Made by a program: the position numbers and the translations under genes
Shown here: positions 36,934-44,730 of the stretch, piece after piece
How the letters are laid out: each line of letters starts with the position of its first letter
Numbering within the stretch: position 1 is the first letter of the stretch
The notes under the pieces: model-generated
Databases searched by the model: none
Told to the model about the DNA's origin: nothing
What the model saw: only the letters and a program-made list of their open reading frames with translations
Assembly (NCBI RefSeq): GCF_001014645.1
Contig: NZ_LASZ01000021.1
Coordinates: forward strand, 1-51,188
Source of the DNA: Luteimonas sp. FCS-9
GTDB lineage: Bacteria; Pseudomonadota; Gammaproteobacteria; Xanthomonadales; Xanthomonadaceae
Direction of reading: 5' to 3'
DNA length: 51,188 nucleotides

Positions 36934-36995
36934 AGCCGTGCCCCCACCCGGCGCACGATGCGCGCCGACCTCCCCCGCGGGCGGGGGAGGTGAGA
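36934..36995. repeat. Double-hairpin palindromic repeat
   Basis: GAGCCGTGCCCCCACCC, then GGCGCACGATGCGCGCC hairpin, then GACCTCCCCCGC/GCGGGGGAGGT. It has the same orientation as the 8612 copies and lies 10 bases downstream of the leftward DUF72 gene stop. Confidence 0.85.
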
Positions 36996-37004
36996 GCCGA
37001 CGGG

Positions 37005-37841
37005 CTATGCGGTGGCTTCGAGCCGCTGTTGCAGCGCCATCGCGGCGGCGGGATTGCGGGCCTTCGCCGCGGAGATGAAGAACACGAACGTCTCGCGCGG
37101 CACGACCGGGGCGGCGTCGCGGTCGCCGGCGTAGGGCAGGTCCGACGGCGCGCCGCCTTTCGCCCACTGGCGGGCGCGCTGCGCCCAGGCGTCGAGCTGC
37201 AGGCCGGGGTAGCCCTGCGGGTGCTCCTCGCGGCTGGACATCAGCCGGGCGTAGACGAAGTCGCCGGTCAGGTCCGCGAACGACGGGTAATCGGCCGAGT
37301 CGGTGAACACCGTGGCGACGTCGTGCGTACGCGCCAGCGCCAGCCACGCCGCGCTCTGGAACGAGGGATGGCGGACTTCGACGGCATGGCGCAGCGGCAG
37401 GCCGTCGACCTCGCGCGGCAGCAGCGCGAGGAAGGCCTCGACGTCGTCGGCGTCGAAGCGGCGGTTCGGCGCGAACTGCCACAGCAGCGGGCCGAGCCGG
37501 TCGCCGAGCTCGGCGATGCCGCCGCCGACGAAGGCCTCGATCCGCGGGCCGGTGCCGGCCAGCGAACGCGCGCCGACGATGTGCCGCGGCGCCTTGAGCG
37601 TGAACACGAAGCCGTCGGGCGTCTCGGCGCGCCAGGCGGCGTAGGTTGCCGGCTTCTGCGCGCCGTAGAACGTGCCGTTGACCTCGATCGCGGTCAGCCG
37701 CCGGCTCGCGTATTCCAGCTCGCGCTTCTGCACCAGACCCTTGGGATAGAAGTTGTCGCGCCACGGCGCGAAGGTCCAGCCGCCGATGCCGGTGCGGATG
37801 CCGTCCACCGGCTGCGGCGGGGCGTCGAACAGGTCGATCAT
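37005..37841 (-). CDS. DUF72 (YecE-like) family protein
   Basis: 278 aa, a TIM-barrel-like domain of unknown activity. Recognised by IRTGIGGWTFAPWRDNFYPKGL near the N-terminus, AIEVNGTFYGAQKPATYAAWRAETPDGFVFTLKAPRHI, GPLLWQFAP, AVEVRHPSF and the C-terminal ETFVFFISAAKARNPAAAM. The segment FVFFISAAK replaces the usual YVYFNNDA-type ending. ATG 37841 has GAGG five bases upstream, overlapping the end of the preceding VOC gene region (7-bp gap). Part of an amgK-VOC-DUF72 operon. Confidence 0.87.
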   Translation of the reverse strand: MIDLFDAPPQPVDGIRTGIGGWTFAPWRDNFYPKGLVQKRELEYASRRLTAIEVNGTFYGAQKPATYAAWRAETPDGFVFTLKAPRHIVGARSLAGTGPRIEAFVGGGIAELGDRLGPLLWQFAPNRRFDADDVEAFLALLPREVDGLPLRHAVEVRHPSFQSAAWLALARTHDVATVFTDSADYPSFADLTGDFVYARLMSSREEHPQGYPGLQLDAWAQRARQWAKGGAPSDLPYAGDRDAAPVVPRETFVFFISAAKARNPAAAMALQQRLEATA

Positions 37842-37848
37842 GGGAACC

Positions 37849-38205
37849 TCAGTCGGGGTGCTGCGCAAAGCGCAGCCGGTTGTGGTCGGGATCGACCAGC
37901 AGCATCTCGCGCGTGCCCCAGTCGGTATCGTGTGGCGGCTGCAGGATCGGCACGCCGGCCGCGGCGAACGCCCGCGCACAAGCATCGACGTCGGCCACCT
38001 TGAAGTAGACCGCGCCGCCGACCGCGCAGTCGCCGGCATGCCCGGTCAGGAACAGGGTCTGGCCGTCGCGCGTGAGCTGCGCGAACAGCGGCAGTCCGGC
38101 CTCGAAACGGTGCTCCCAGTCGACGATGAAGCCGAGGGCAGCATAGAACGCGAGGCTGCGCGCGGCATCGGTCATGCGCAGCTGCGGGATCACGGTCTGG
38201 GTCAT
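37849..38205 (-). CDS. VOC-superfamily (glyoxalase/bleomycin-resistance fold) protein
   Basis: 118 aa. Typical paired beta-alpha-beta-beta-beta modules: VIPQLRMTDAARSLAFYAALGFIVDWEHRF, LFLTGHAG, VYFKVADVDACARAFAAAGVPILQPP, and the closing TREMLLVDPDHNRLRF. It resembles bleomycin-binding members rather than metal-dependent lyoxalase I enzymes, but the ligand is unknown. The ATG overlaps the upstream amgK stop (ATGA). Confidence 0.88.
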   Translation of the reverse strand: MTQTVIPQLRMTDAARSLAFYAALGFIVDWEHRFEAGLPLFAQLTRDGQTLFLTGHAGDCAVGGAVYFKVADVDACARAFAAAGVPILQPPHDTDWGTREMLLVDPDHNRLRFAQHPD

Positions 38206-39245
38206 CGTGCGTCGTCCAGGGCGGCGACGGCCGCGAGCCGCGGCCGCACGTGGCGGTCGAGGATGGCGGCCAGCGGCGCGAGCGCCGGTTCGCGCGCGAG
38301 CACCTGGTCGAGATAGCCGACGAAGCGCGGCGCATCGGCCAGGTACCGGGGCTTGCCGTCGCGGTGGTGCAGCCGCGCGAACAGGCCGAGGATCTTGAGG
38401 TGGCGCTGCATGCCGGCCAGGTCGGCATGGCGGGCGAAGACGGCGGGGTCGGGATCGACCGGCACGCCGGCTGCGCGCGCGCGGGCGTGGTAGCGCGCGA
38501 GCCAGGTGTCGACGCGCGCGGGCGGCCAGCTGCGGAACGCGTCGCGGAACAGGCTGACCGGGTCGTAGGCCAGCGGCCCGCGCACCGCGCCCTGGAAGTC
38601 GATCACCGCGACACCCGCGCCGTCGGGCATCAGGTTGCGCAGCATGTAGTCGCGGTGCACGAAGCCCTGCGGCTGCGCCAGCACGGCCTCGACCAGCGTC
38701 CGCTGCACGGCCTGCAGGCCGGCGCGCGCGTCGGCATCGAGCGCGACGCCGAGGTGGCGGCCGAGGAACCAGTCCTCGAACAGGTCGAGTTCGCGCTGCA
38801 GCATCGGCGCGTCGTACGCCGGCAGGTCGTCCGGGCAGGCGATCGCCTGCAGCCGCAGCAACTGGTCGAACGCCGCGTCGAACGTCGCGTCCGCGCTCGC
38901 GTCGTCGACGACGTCCAGGCAGGTGCGATGGCCGAGGTCCTCCAGCAGCAGGAAGCCGGCGTCGGTGTCCTCGGCCAGCACATCGGGGACGCGAACGCCG
39001 GCCTCTCGCAGCAGCGCGCGGATGCGCAGCCACGGCCGCGCCTCCTCGAGATCGGGCGGCGAATCCATGACGATGCGCGCCGGTCCTGCGCCCTGCGTGC
39101 GCCAGTAGCTGCGGAAGCCCGCATCCATCGACGCGCGCTCGAGCTGCAAGGCGGTCTCGCCGGTCGCCGCGCGCGCCCAGGCCAGGCGCGCGGCGGCGCG
39201 TTCGGCGTCGCCGGCAGCCCGGAGGGCGGAGGAAGATGCGGTCAT
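38202..39245 (-). CDS. amgK: Aminoglycoside-phosphotransferase-fold kinase, AmgK-like anomeric sugar kinase
   Basis: 347 aa. In Pseudomonas, AmgK phosphorylates the anomeric carbon of MurNAc and GlcNAc, letting recycled cell-wall sugar bypass de novo UDP-MurNAc synthesis. Motifs match: FRSYWRTQG near the N-terminus, FLLLEDLGHRTCLD, the catalytic loop QGFVHRDYMLRNLM and metal motif VIDFQGAVRGPLAYDPVSLFRDAF. No murU (its usual partner) is adjacent; a VOC and a DUF72 gene follow instead. ATG 39245 is the only good start. The gene begins just left of the GTAG repeat array, so its promoter must lie in or beside it (39246-39353). Confidence 0.85.
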   Translation of the reverse strand: MTASSSALRAAGDAERAAARLAWARAATGETALQLERASMDAGFRSYWRTQGAGPARIVMDSPPDLEEARPWLRIRALLREAGVRVPDVLAEDTDAGFLLLEDLGHRTCLDVVDDASADATFDAAFDQLLRLQAIACPDDLPAYDAPMLQRELDLFEDWFLGRHLGVALDADARAGLQAVQRTLVEAVLAQPQGFVHRDYMLRNLMPDGAGVAVIDFQGAVRGPLAYDPVSLFRDAFRSWPPARVDTWLARYHARARAAGVPVDPDPAVFARHADLAGMQRHLKILGLFARLHHRDGKPRYLADAPRFVGYLDQVLAREPALAPLAAILDRHVRPRLAAVAALDDAR

Positions 39246-39772
39246 CGTACGGAATCCAGGAACGGCAGCGCGCAGGGTACAAGCTGCGCGCGGATCGCCA
39301 AAGCGGAGGCGCCGGCCCCCATCGATCGCCGCGCACTCCCGTGCTGCGCGCCCGTAGGCGCGCGCTTGCGCGCGATGGGGCCTTCCTGCGAACGCCCTCG
39401 CGGCCGAGGCCGCTCCTACAGGTGAGGCGGCCGTCCTCCGGCTTTCTTCCGTAGGCGCGCGCTCGCGCGCGATGGGGCTTTCACGTGAACGTCTTCGCGG
39501 CCGAGGCCGCGCCTACGGGTGAGGCGGCCATCCCCCGGCTTTCTTCCGTAGGCGCGCGCTCGCGCGCGATGGGGCTTTCCCGTGAACGTCTTCGCGGCCG
39601 AGGCCGCTCCTACGGGCGAGGCGGCCGTCCTCCGGCTTTTTTTCCGTAGGAGCGCGCTCGCGCGCGATGGGGCTTTCCCGTGAACGTCTTCGCGGCCGAG
39701 GCCGCTCCTACGGTTCGAGCGACCATCCGCTGGCTTTCACCGGCGAGCTCCATGACACGGCAGCTCACACCG
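39246..39772. other. Non-coding gap dominated by a repeat array
   Basis: About 530 bases between the amgK start and the nagA stop. Bases 39354-39711 are the four-unit array (separate entry). Short unique flanks are on each side: 39246-39353 (probable amgK promoter) and 39712-39772 (end of the nagA transcript). No ORF with plausible codon use. Confidence 0.7.
39354..39711. repeat. Tandem array of four GTAG-headed palindromic repeat pairs
   Basis: Units start at GTAG at 39354, 39451, 39548 and 39646 (period 97-98 bp). Each has one element (GTAGGCGCGCGCTCGCGCGCGATGG), a middle segment with GTGAACGTCTTCGCGG, and an inverted second element ending GGCCGAGGCCGCTCCTAC. A roughly 31-bp linker (GGGTGAGGCGGCCGTCCTCCGGC-like) joins units. 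The two elements in a pair differ in stem sequence but share GTAG heads, as in BIME/SMAG elements mobilised by RAYT transposases. The last copy begins GTAGGAGCG rather than GTAGGCGCG. It is a homogeneous recent expansion. Confidence 0.9.
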
Positions 39773-40924
39773 TCAGGCCCCACCCGCATCGGCGACGCCG
39801 CCGATCCAGGTCCCGCGCATCGACAGCGCGTCGTCGACCAGCGCGAAGTCCGCGCGCAGGCCGGGCGCGATGCGTCCCAGCCGGTCGTCGAGGCCGAGGA
39901 ACGCCGCCGGATAGGTCGCCGCCATCCGCGCCGCCTCGTCCAGCGGCACGCCGAGCGTGCGCACCGTGTTGCGCACCGCCGCCATCATGTCGAGCGCGGA
40001 GCCGGCGAGCGCGCCGGCGGCGTTGCGCACGACGCCGTCGACCGCGGTGATCGTCTCGCCGTAGAGCTCGTAGTCGGGCCGGTCGGCGCCGACCGGCGGC
40101 ATCGCGTCGGTGACCAGGAACACCTTGCCGCGCGGCTTGGCGGCCAGCGCGACGCGCAGGCTGGCCGGATGCACGTGCGCGCCGTCGACGATGATCCCGC
40201 ACCACGCGTCGCGATCCTCGAGCGCGGCGCCCACCGCGCCCGGCTCGCGTCCCTGCAGCGGCGACATCGCGTTGTAGAGGTGGGTGAAGCCGCGGATGCC
40301 CGCGTCCAGGCCGGCGCGCGCCTGCGCCCAGGTCGCCGCGGTATGCCCGGCGGCGACGATCGCGCCGGCGGCGACCAGCGCGCGGACGGTATCGGCCGGC
40401 ACGCGCTCGGGCGCCAGCGTCAACAGCGTGACGCCGCCGCGCAGCGACGTGGCGAGCGCGATCTCGTCGGCGCCGGGCACGCGGAACTTGCCGGCGTCGT
40501 GGGTGCCGCGGCGCTCGGGCGCGAGGTACGGGCCCTCGAGGTGGATGCCGATCACGCCGGGCACGTCGGCGGCGATCGCCGCGTCCACGGCCGCGATCGC
40601 TGCGCGCATCACCTCGACGTCGTCGCTGATCAGCGTCGGCAGCAGCGCGGTCGTGCCGAAGCGCCGATGCGCGGCGGCGATCCTGGCGATCGCCTCGACC
40701 GTCGGCGCATTGTTGAACAGCACGCCGCCGCCGCCGTTGACCTGCGCGTCGACGAAGCCCGGCAGCAGGCAGTGGCCGCCGAGGTCGTGGCGGTCGGCAT
40801 CGCGCAGGCGCGGGTCGTCGTGCGCGAGCAGCGCGGCGATGCGCGCGCCCTCGACCAGCACCGCGACATCATCGCGGAAGCCGGCGTCGGTCAGCACGCG
40901 GCCGTTGACGAGGGCGAGGGCCAT
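39773..40924 (-). CDS. nagA: N-acetylglucosamine-6-phosphate deacetylase
   Basis: The enzyme hydrolyses GlcNAc-6-P to GlcN-6-P and acetate. At 383 aa it has LLPGFVDAQVNGGGG, the metal Glu in IGIHLEGPYL, GTHDAGKFRV, the His in IVAAGHTAAT, FTHLYNAMSPLQGREPG, and the catalytic Asp in VFLVTDAMPPVG. All are typical of NagA. The ATG shares one base with the stop of the upstream deaminase gene (TGATG). It is the last gene of the leftward GlcNAc operon; the GTAG array follows. Confidence 0.94.
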   Translation of the reverse strand: MALALVNGRVLTDAGFRDDVAVLVEGARIAALLAHDDPRLRDADRHDLGGHCLLPGFVDAQVNGGGGVLFNNAPTVEAIARIAAAHRRFGTTALLPTLISDDVEVMRAAIAAVDAAIAADVPGVIGIHLEGPYLAPERRGTHDAGKFRVPGADEIALATSLRGGVTLLTLAPERVPADTVRALVAAGAIVAAGHTAATWAQARAGLDAGIRGFTHLYNAMSPLQGREPGAVGAALEDRDAWCGIIVDGAHVHPASLRVALAAKPRGKVFLVTDAMPPVGADRPDYELYGETITAVDGVVRNAAGALAGSALDMMAAVRNTVRTLGVPLDEAARMAATYPAAFLGLDDRLGRIAPGLRADFALVDDALSMRGTWIGGVADAGGA

Positions 40925-41979
40925 CAGACGGTCTCCGTGACCTTGTTGAGGTGCGGCGGCACGTCGGGATCGAAGCCGCGCCGCAGCGAGAGCGCGTTCG
41001 CCGCGCGGTAGAAGCTCTGCACCGCGAGCAGCGGCGCGCAGGCCGGATCGGGCGCGGCGGCGACCGGCAGGTCGCCCCCCGGCGCAGCCAGCCACACGTC
41101 CGCGCCGCGCAGGCGGAACTCGTCGGCGACCGCGCGCGTGCCGGCATCGGTGCCGTCGGGCTGGGCCAGCAGCAGCACCGGGAAGCGCGGGCCGACGAGC
41201 GCCATCGGCCCGTGGCGGACCTCGGCGGCGCTGTAGGCCTCGGCGTGCAGGCCGCAGGTCTCCTTGAACTTCAGTGCCGCCTCCTGCGCCGCGCCCAGGC
41301 CGGTCCCGCGTCCGAGCACGAACAGGTTGTGCGCCGCCGCCAGCCCGTCGACCAGCGGCGTCCAGTCGCAGGCCCAGGCCGCGCGCATCGCCTCGGGCAG
41401 CGCCGGCAGCGCTGCGGCCAGCGCGGTGTCGCCGCCGGCGGCCCGCTGCCAGTGCGCGGTCAGCTGCAGCAGCGCCGACAGCGAAGCCAGATAGCTCTTG
41501 GTCGCCGCGACGCTGCGCTCGGGCCCGGCATGCAGCGGCAGCACCGTGTCGGCGATCTGCGCCAACGGGGCGTCCTCGACGTTGACCAGCGCGACCACGT
41601 GCGCGCCGGCCGCGCGCGCGGCCTCGGCGTTGCGCAGCAGGTCGGGGCTGCGGCCCGATTGCGAGATCGCGATGAACAGCGCGCCGTGCATGCGCTGCGG
41701 CGTGGCATAGACCGAGCCGACCGACGGCGACGCCGATGCGGTGACGATGCCCAGCCGGGTCTCCAGCAGATACTTGGCGTAGGTCGCCGCGTGGTCGGAG
41801 CTGCCGCGCGCGCAGGTCACCACGAACTGCGGCGGGCGGGCGAGCAGCGCGTCGACCAGCGCATCGACCGCGTCGGCGTTGCGCGCCAGCTGCGCGGCGA
41901 CGACGTCCGCAGCCTGCGCGGCCTCGCGGAACATCCAGGTGGTGGCCGCGTCGCGCGGCGCCTCAGTCACGTGGGGCAT
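40924..41979 (-). CDS. nagB-II: SIS-domain glucosamine-6-phosphate deaminase (NagB-II type)
   Basis: The enzyme converts GlcN-6-P to fructose-6-P and ammonia. Its 351 aa contain two SIS domains: CARGSSDHAATYAKYLLE and AISQSGRSPDLLRNAEAARAAGA in the first, LGRGTGLGAAQEAALKFKETCGLHAEAYSAAEVRHGPMALV in the second, and the C-terminal signature PPHLNKVTETV of the isomerase half of GlmS. There is no glutamine amidotransferase domain, which separates it from GlmS. The start at 41979 overlaps the end of the lacI-type gene by 17 bp. It replaces the unrelated NagB-I enzyme, as in Xanthomonas and Shewanella. Confidence 0.92.
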   Translation of the reverse strand: MPHVTEAPRDAATTWMFREAAQAADVVAAQLARNADAVDALVDALLARPPQFVVTCARGSSDHAATYAKYLLETRLGIVTASASPSVGSVYATPQRMHGALFIAISQSGRSPDLLRNAEAARAAGAHVVALVNVEDAPLAQIADTVLPLHAGPERSVAATKSYLASLSALLQLTAHWQRAAGGDTALAAALPALPEAMRAAWACDWTPLVDGLAAAHNLFVLGRGTGLGAAQEAALKFKETCGLHAEAYSAAEVRHGPMALVGPRFPVLLLAQPDGTDAGTRAVADEFRLRGADVWLAAPGGDLPVAAAPDPACAPLLAVQSFYRAANALSLRRGFDPDVPPHLNKVTETV

Positions 41980-43075
41980 CCTCGGGTCCCGTTGGCAGCG
42001 TCGGCCGCGGGCGCATCGGCGCGGTCGAACCGCGCACGACCAGCTGCGGCACGAAGCCCTGGTTGTGGGTGGCCTGGGCGGCGACGGCATCGGCGTCCTC
42101 GCGCAGGCTGGCGATCAGCATCCGCGCGGCCTGCCGCGCGATGTCCTCGGTGGCCTGCTTGGCCGTGGTCAGCGGCGGCCACGACTGGCGCGAGAACGGG
42201 CTGTCCTCGAAGCCGGCGATCGACAGATCGAAGGGCACGTTCATGCCCGCCGACTTGGCCGCGGCCAGCACGCCGGCGGCGATCTCGTCGTTGGAGCCGA
42301 AGATCGCGGTGGGCGGGTCGCGCAGCGCCAGCAGGCGGCGCGCGCCGCGGAAACCGTCGTCGAAGGTGTAGTCGCCCGGGATCACCAGGTGCTTGTCGAG
42401 GGCGATGCCGTAGTCGCGCAGCGCGGCCTCGTAGCCGGCATGGCGCTCGCCGCTGGAATGGTGCTGCGGCCCGCCCCACAGAAAGCCGATGCGCTGGTGG
42501 CCGAGCTGGATCAGGTGCTCGGTGATCTCGTAGGCGGCGTCGCGGTCGTCGACGAACACGCAGGGGTGGCCGTCGCGCGGATCCTCGGTCGCGGCGATGA
42601 TGCGCACCAGGCGGATGCCGCGCGCGGTCAGCGCGTCGATCAGTTCCCGGCGCTCGGACATCGGCGCGGTCAGCACCAGGCCGGCCAGCCGCGAGCGCCG
42701 CACGAACTCCACCAGCTCGTCCACCAGCAGCGGCGAGCTCGCGTCGCAGGGATGGATCTGCAGGCCGAAGCCGGTCTCGCGGCACGCGGCGAGCACGCCG
42801 TTCTGCACGCCGATGATGTGGTACGGGTTGGGGTTGTCGTAGATCAGCCCGATCACGAACGAGGTCGCGCTGCGCAGGTTTCGCGCCGACGGATCGGGCT
42901 CGTAGTCGAGCTCGGCGATCGCGTGGTGCACGCGCGCGCGGGTGGCCTGCAGCACCGACGGCTCGTTGTTGATCACCCGCGAGACGGTCTTGAGCGAGAC
43001 CTTCGCCCGCGCGGCGACGTCCTTGATGGTGGGTTTGCGCACGCCCGGCTCCGGAGTTTCGACGGCCGCCATCAT
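41963..43075 (-). CDS. nagR: LacI-family transcriptional regulator of GlcNAc use
   Basis: 370 aa. The N-terminal HTH (TIKDVAARAKVSLKTVSRVINNEPSVLQATRARVHHAIAELDYEPDPSARNLRS) is LacI-type with hinge helix. The periplasmic-binding-protein-like effector domain follows (FVIGLIYDNPNPYHIIGVQNGVL, CVFVDDRDAAYEITEHLIQLGHQRIGFLWG, PTAIFGSNDEIAAGVL, IAGFEDSPFSRQSWPPLTT). It lies inside the leftward operon between the transporter and deaminase genes, as in Xanthomonas nag loci, so it probably represses both divergent operons and responds to GlcNAc or GlcNAc-6-P. ATG at 43075 or 43072. The nagR name rests on context. Confidence 0.9.
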   Translation of the reverse strand: MMAAVETPEPGVRKPTIKDVAARAKVSLKTVSRVINNEPSVLQATRARVHHAIAELDYEPDPSARNLRSATSFVIGLIYDNPNPYHIIGVQNGVLAACRETGFGLQIHPCDASSPLLVDELVEFVRRSRLAGLVLTAPMSERRELIDALTARGIRLVRIIAATEDPRDGHPCVFVDDRDAAYEITEHLIQLGHQRIGFLWGGPQHHSSGERHAGYEAALRDYGIALDKHLVIPGDYTFDDGFRGARRLLALRDPPTAIFGSNDEIAAGVLAAAKSAGMNVPFDLSIAGFEDSPFSRQSWPPLTTAKQATEDIARQAARMLIASLREDADAVAAQATHNQGFVPQLVVRGSTAPMRPRPTLPTGPEDAPRD

Positions 43076-43088
43076 CGCCCGGCGCGGC

Positions 43089-44372
43089 TCATCGCGGCGC
43101 GCGGCCGGCGCGGTGGCCGCGCAGCCCGTAGTACAGGATGTACAGGTAGCACGGCAGCGTCAGCGCCAGGAACACCAGCTGGAAGTCGACGTGCTGCTTG
43201 AGCACCGCGAACAGCTGCGGCACGATCGCGCCGCCGGCGATGCCCATGATCAGCAGCGCCGAGCCGGTCTCGGTCAGCCGGCCCAGGCCCTTGATCGCCA
43301 GCGGGAAGATCGCCGGCCACATCATCGCGTTGGCGAAGCCCAGCGCGGCGACGAAGCCCACCGCGACGTAGCCGTGGCTCAGGAACGCGCCGGCCGAGAA
43401 CACGATGCCCAGCACCGCCGAGATGCCCAGGTAGCGCTCCTGGCTGACGAAGCGCGGGATCGCCACCAGCCCGACGACGTAGCCGAGCAGCATCGCGCCG
43501 AGCGTGAACGAGGTGAAGAACTTGGTGCGGTCCAGCGGCAGGTAGAAGCCGTTGCCGTAGGTACCGATCGCATCGCCGGCCAGCACCTCCACGCCCACGT
43601 ACAGGAACAGGCACAGCACGCCCAGCCACAGGTGCGGCAGCTGGAACAGCCCGCGTACGCGCGCCCCCTCGCCCGGCTCGGCGGCCGCGTTGGCCTCGGC
43701 CGGCCGCAGCTCGGGCAGCGGCGAGAACAGCACGCCGAGCGCGACGAGCATCAGCACGCCGGCCATGACGAGGTACGGCGTGTGGATCTTGGCCGCGAAC
43801 TCGCCCAGCAGCTGCGCGCGGCCGGCCGCGTCGGCCGCGGCGGCCTGCGCGCTCAGATCGCCCATGCCGTGCAGCACCACCGTGCCCAGCACCACCGGCG
43901 CCAGGATGCCGGCGACCTTGTTGCAGATGCCCATCAGCGCGATGCGCCGCGCCGCGCTCTCGATCGGCCCGAGGATGCTCACGTACGGGTTGACCGCCGT
44001 CTGCAGCAGCGCCAGTCCGCTGCCCATCACGAACAGGCCCGACAGCGCGCCGGCGTACCAGCGCTGGGTCGAGAATTCGCCGAACAGCATCGCGCCGCCG
44101 GCCATCACGAACAGGCTCAGCGCCAGCCCCTTCTTCATGCCGGTGCGGCGCAGCACCCAGGCCGCGGGCAGCGCGAGGAAGAAGTACGACAGGTAGAACA
44201 CCATCAGCACCAGGAACGCGTTGACCTCGTCGAGCTCGAAGGCCAGTTGCACGAACGCGATCAGTGGGCCGTTGACCCAGGTGAAGAAGCCGATGATGAA
44301 GAACAGCAGGCCCATGATCGCGATCGAGGTCGCGTGGGTCGGGCGGACGTGCGGTGTCGCGATTGCGGCCAT
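43089..44372 (-). CDS. nagP: Major facilitator sugar permease (FHS/GGP type), GlcNAc uptake
   Basis: 427 aa with about 12 hydrophobic segments. The fucose:proton-symporter-like signature is IMGLLFFIIGFFTWVNGPLIAFVQLAFEL. Other conserved parts are FYLSYFFLALPAAWVLRRTGMKKGLALSL, LALLQTAVNPYVSILGP, GVEVLAGDAIGTYG and MMWPAIFPLAIKGLGRLTETGSALLIMGIAGGAIVP. This family includes GlcNAc permease NagP of Xanthomonas and Shewanella. First gene of the leftward operon; ATG 44372 is chosen because the longer frame enters the control region. 13 bp separate it from the regulator gene. Confidence 0.9.
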   Translation of the reverse strand: MAAIATPHVRPTHATSIAIMGLLFFIIGFFTWVNGPLIAFVQLAFELDEVNAFLVLMVFYLSYFFLALPAAWVLRRTGMKKGLALSLFVMAGGAMLFGEFSTQRWYAGALSGLFVMGSGLALLQTAVNPYVSILGPIESAARRIALMGICNKVAGILAPVVLGTVVLHGMGDLSAQAAAADAAGRAQLLGEFAAKIHTPYLVMAGVLMLVALGVLFSPLPELRPAEANAAAEPGEGARVRGLFQLPHLWLGVLCLFLYVGVEVLAGDAIGTYGNGFYLPLDRTKFFTSFTLGAMLLGYVVGLVAIPRFVSQERYLGISAVLGIVFSAGAFLSHGYVAVGFVAALGFANAMMWPAIFPLAIKGLGRLTETGSALLIMGIAGGAIVPQLFAVLKQHVDFQLVFLALTLPCYLYILYYGLRGHRAGRAPR

Positions 44373-44439
44373 CGGGAGATCGCTCCGGCGGAACGGGCTG
44401 CAGGACCCGGCGCGGCGGTGGCCGCGACCGGACATCGAG

Positions 44440-44453
44440 TACCAACGTTGTCA
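44440..44453. promoter_or_regulatory. Candidate NagR operator of the leftward operon
   Basis: TACCAACGTTGTCA is a dyad centred on AACGTT. On the minus strand it reads TGACAACGTTGGTA. It shares the arm TGACA and the CG centre with the perfect site at 44673. It is 68 bases before nagP. Confidence 0.5.
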
Positions 44454-44671
44454 TCAAACCACACCGGACGCGTGCCGGCGACCGCATCATGCCCCAGATT
44501 CCGCGCACGATGCCTGCTGCATTGCGGCATCGTCGGTGCCTGCCGGCGCGGGCCGACAGCCCAAAACCCCTTGATTAATCCCGATTCGAGCGTTCACCCG
44601 CTGCGACAGCGGCGATTGTTGCACCGATGTGACGGATGCCGCGCCGCTCAGGACGATTTCGCCCTTAGGCG

Positions 44672-44686
44672 TTGACATCGTTGTCA
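44672..44686 (+). promoter_or_regulatory. Perfect dyad overlapping a -35 box ahead of the sugar kinase gene
   Basis: TGACA-TCGT-TGTCA (44673-44686) has perfect 5-bp arms and overlaps TTGACA (44672-44677), a perfect -35 hexamer. A weak -10 may lie about 18 bases on (GACACT). A repressor bound here would block the promoter. The arms match the site at 44440, so the LacI-family regulator encoded at 41963 is the likely ligand. Confidence 0.6.
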
Positions 44687-44730
44687 TTGCGTGTCGACAC
44701 TCGGCCGCAACTGGCGGTGGCTGTCATCGT

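Larger units (their letters stand above)
36451..37004. other. Receptor control region and non-coding gap
   Basis: 554 bases. The left third holds the promoter and dyad of the TonB-dependent receptor in an AT-rich patch. The part from 36640 to 36930 has protein-like composition in one forward frame (for example VDCTAYVDAAEAMLEARLAAE) ending at a stop near 36888. It has no start codon or ribosome-binding site, so it may be the remnant of a gene. The right end is a palindromic repeat copy at 36934. No intact gene is supported. Confidence 0.4.
44373..44730. other. Divergent GlcNAc control region
   Basis: 358 bases between nagP and the sugar-kinase gene. It contains the candidate operators at 44440 and 44673. 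Between them is a patch with AT-rich sequence (CCTTGATTAATCCCG at about 44570) and CGCTGCGACAGCG, a short dyad at 44599-44611. No gene is seen. Confidence 0.6.

Noticed and set aside
36582..36956. Minus-strand 124-codon frame upstream of the receptor
   Set aside because: Its composition is unlike a protein of this genome, it runs through the repeat at 36934, and no ribosome-binding site is present.
39354..39711. Possible CRISPR array
   Set aside because: Repeat and linker are both conserved with a 97-bp period and no unique spacers; elements are GTAG palindromes, and no cas genes are near.
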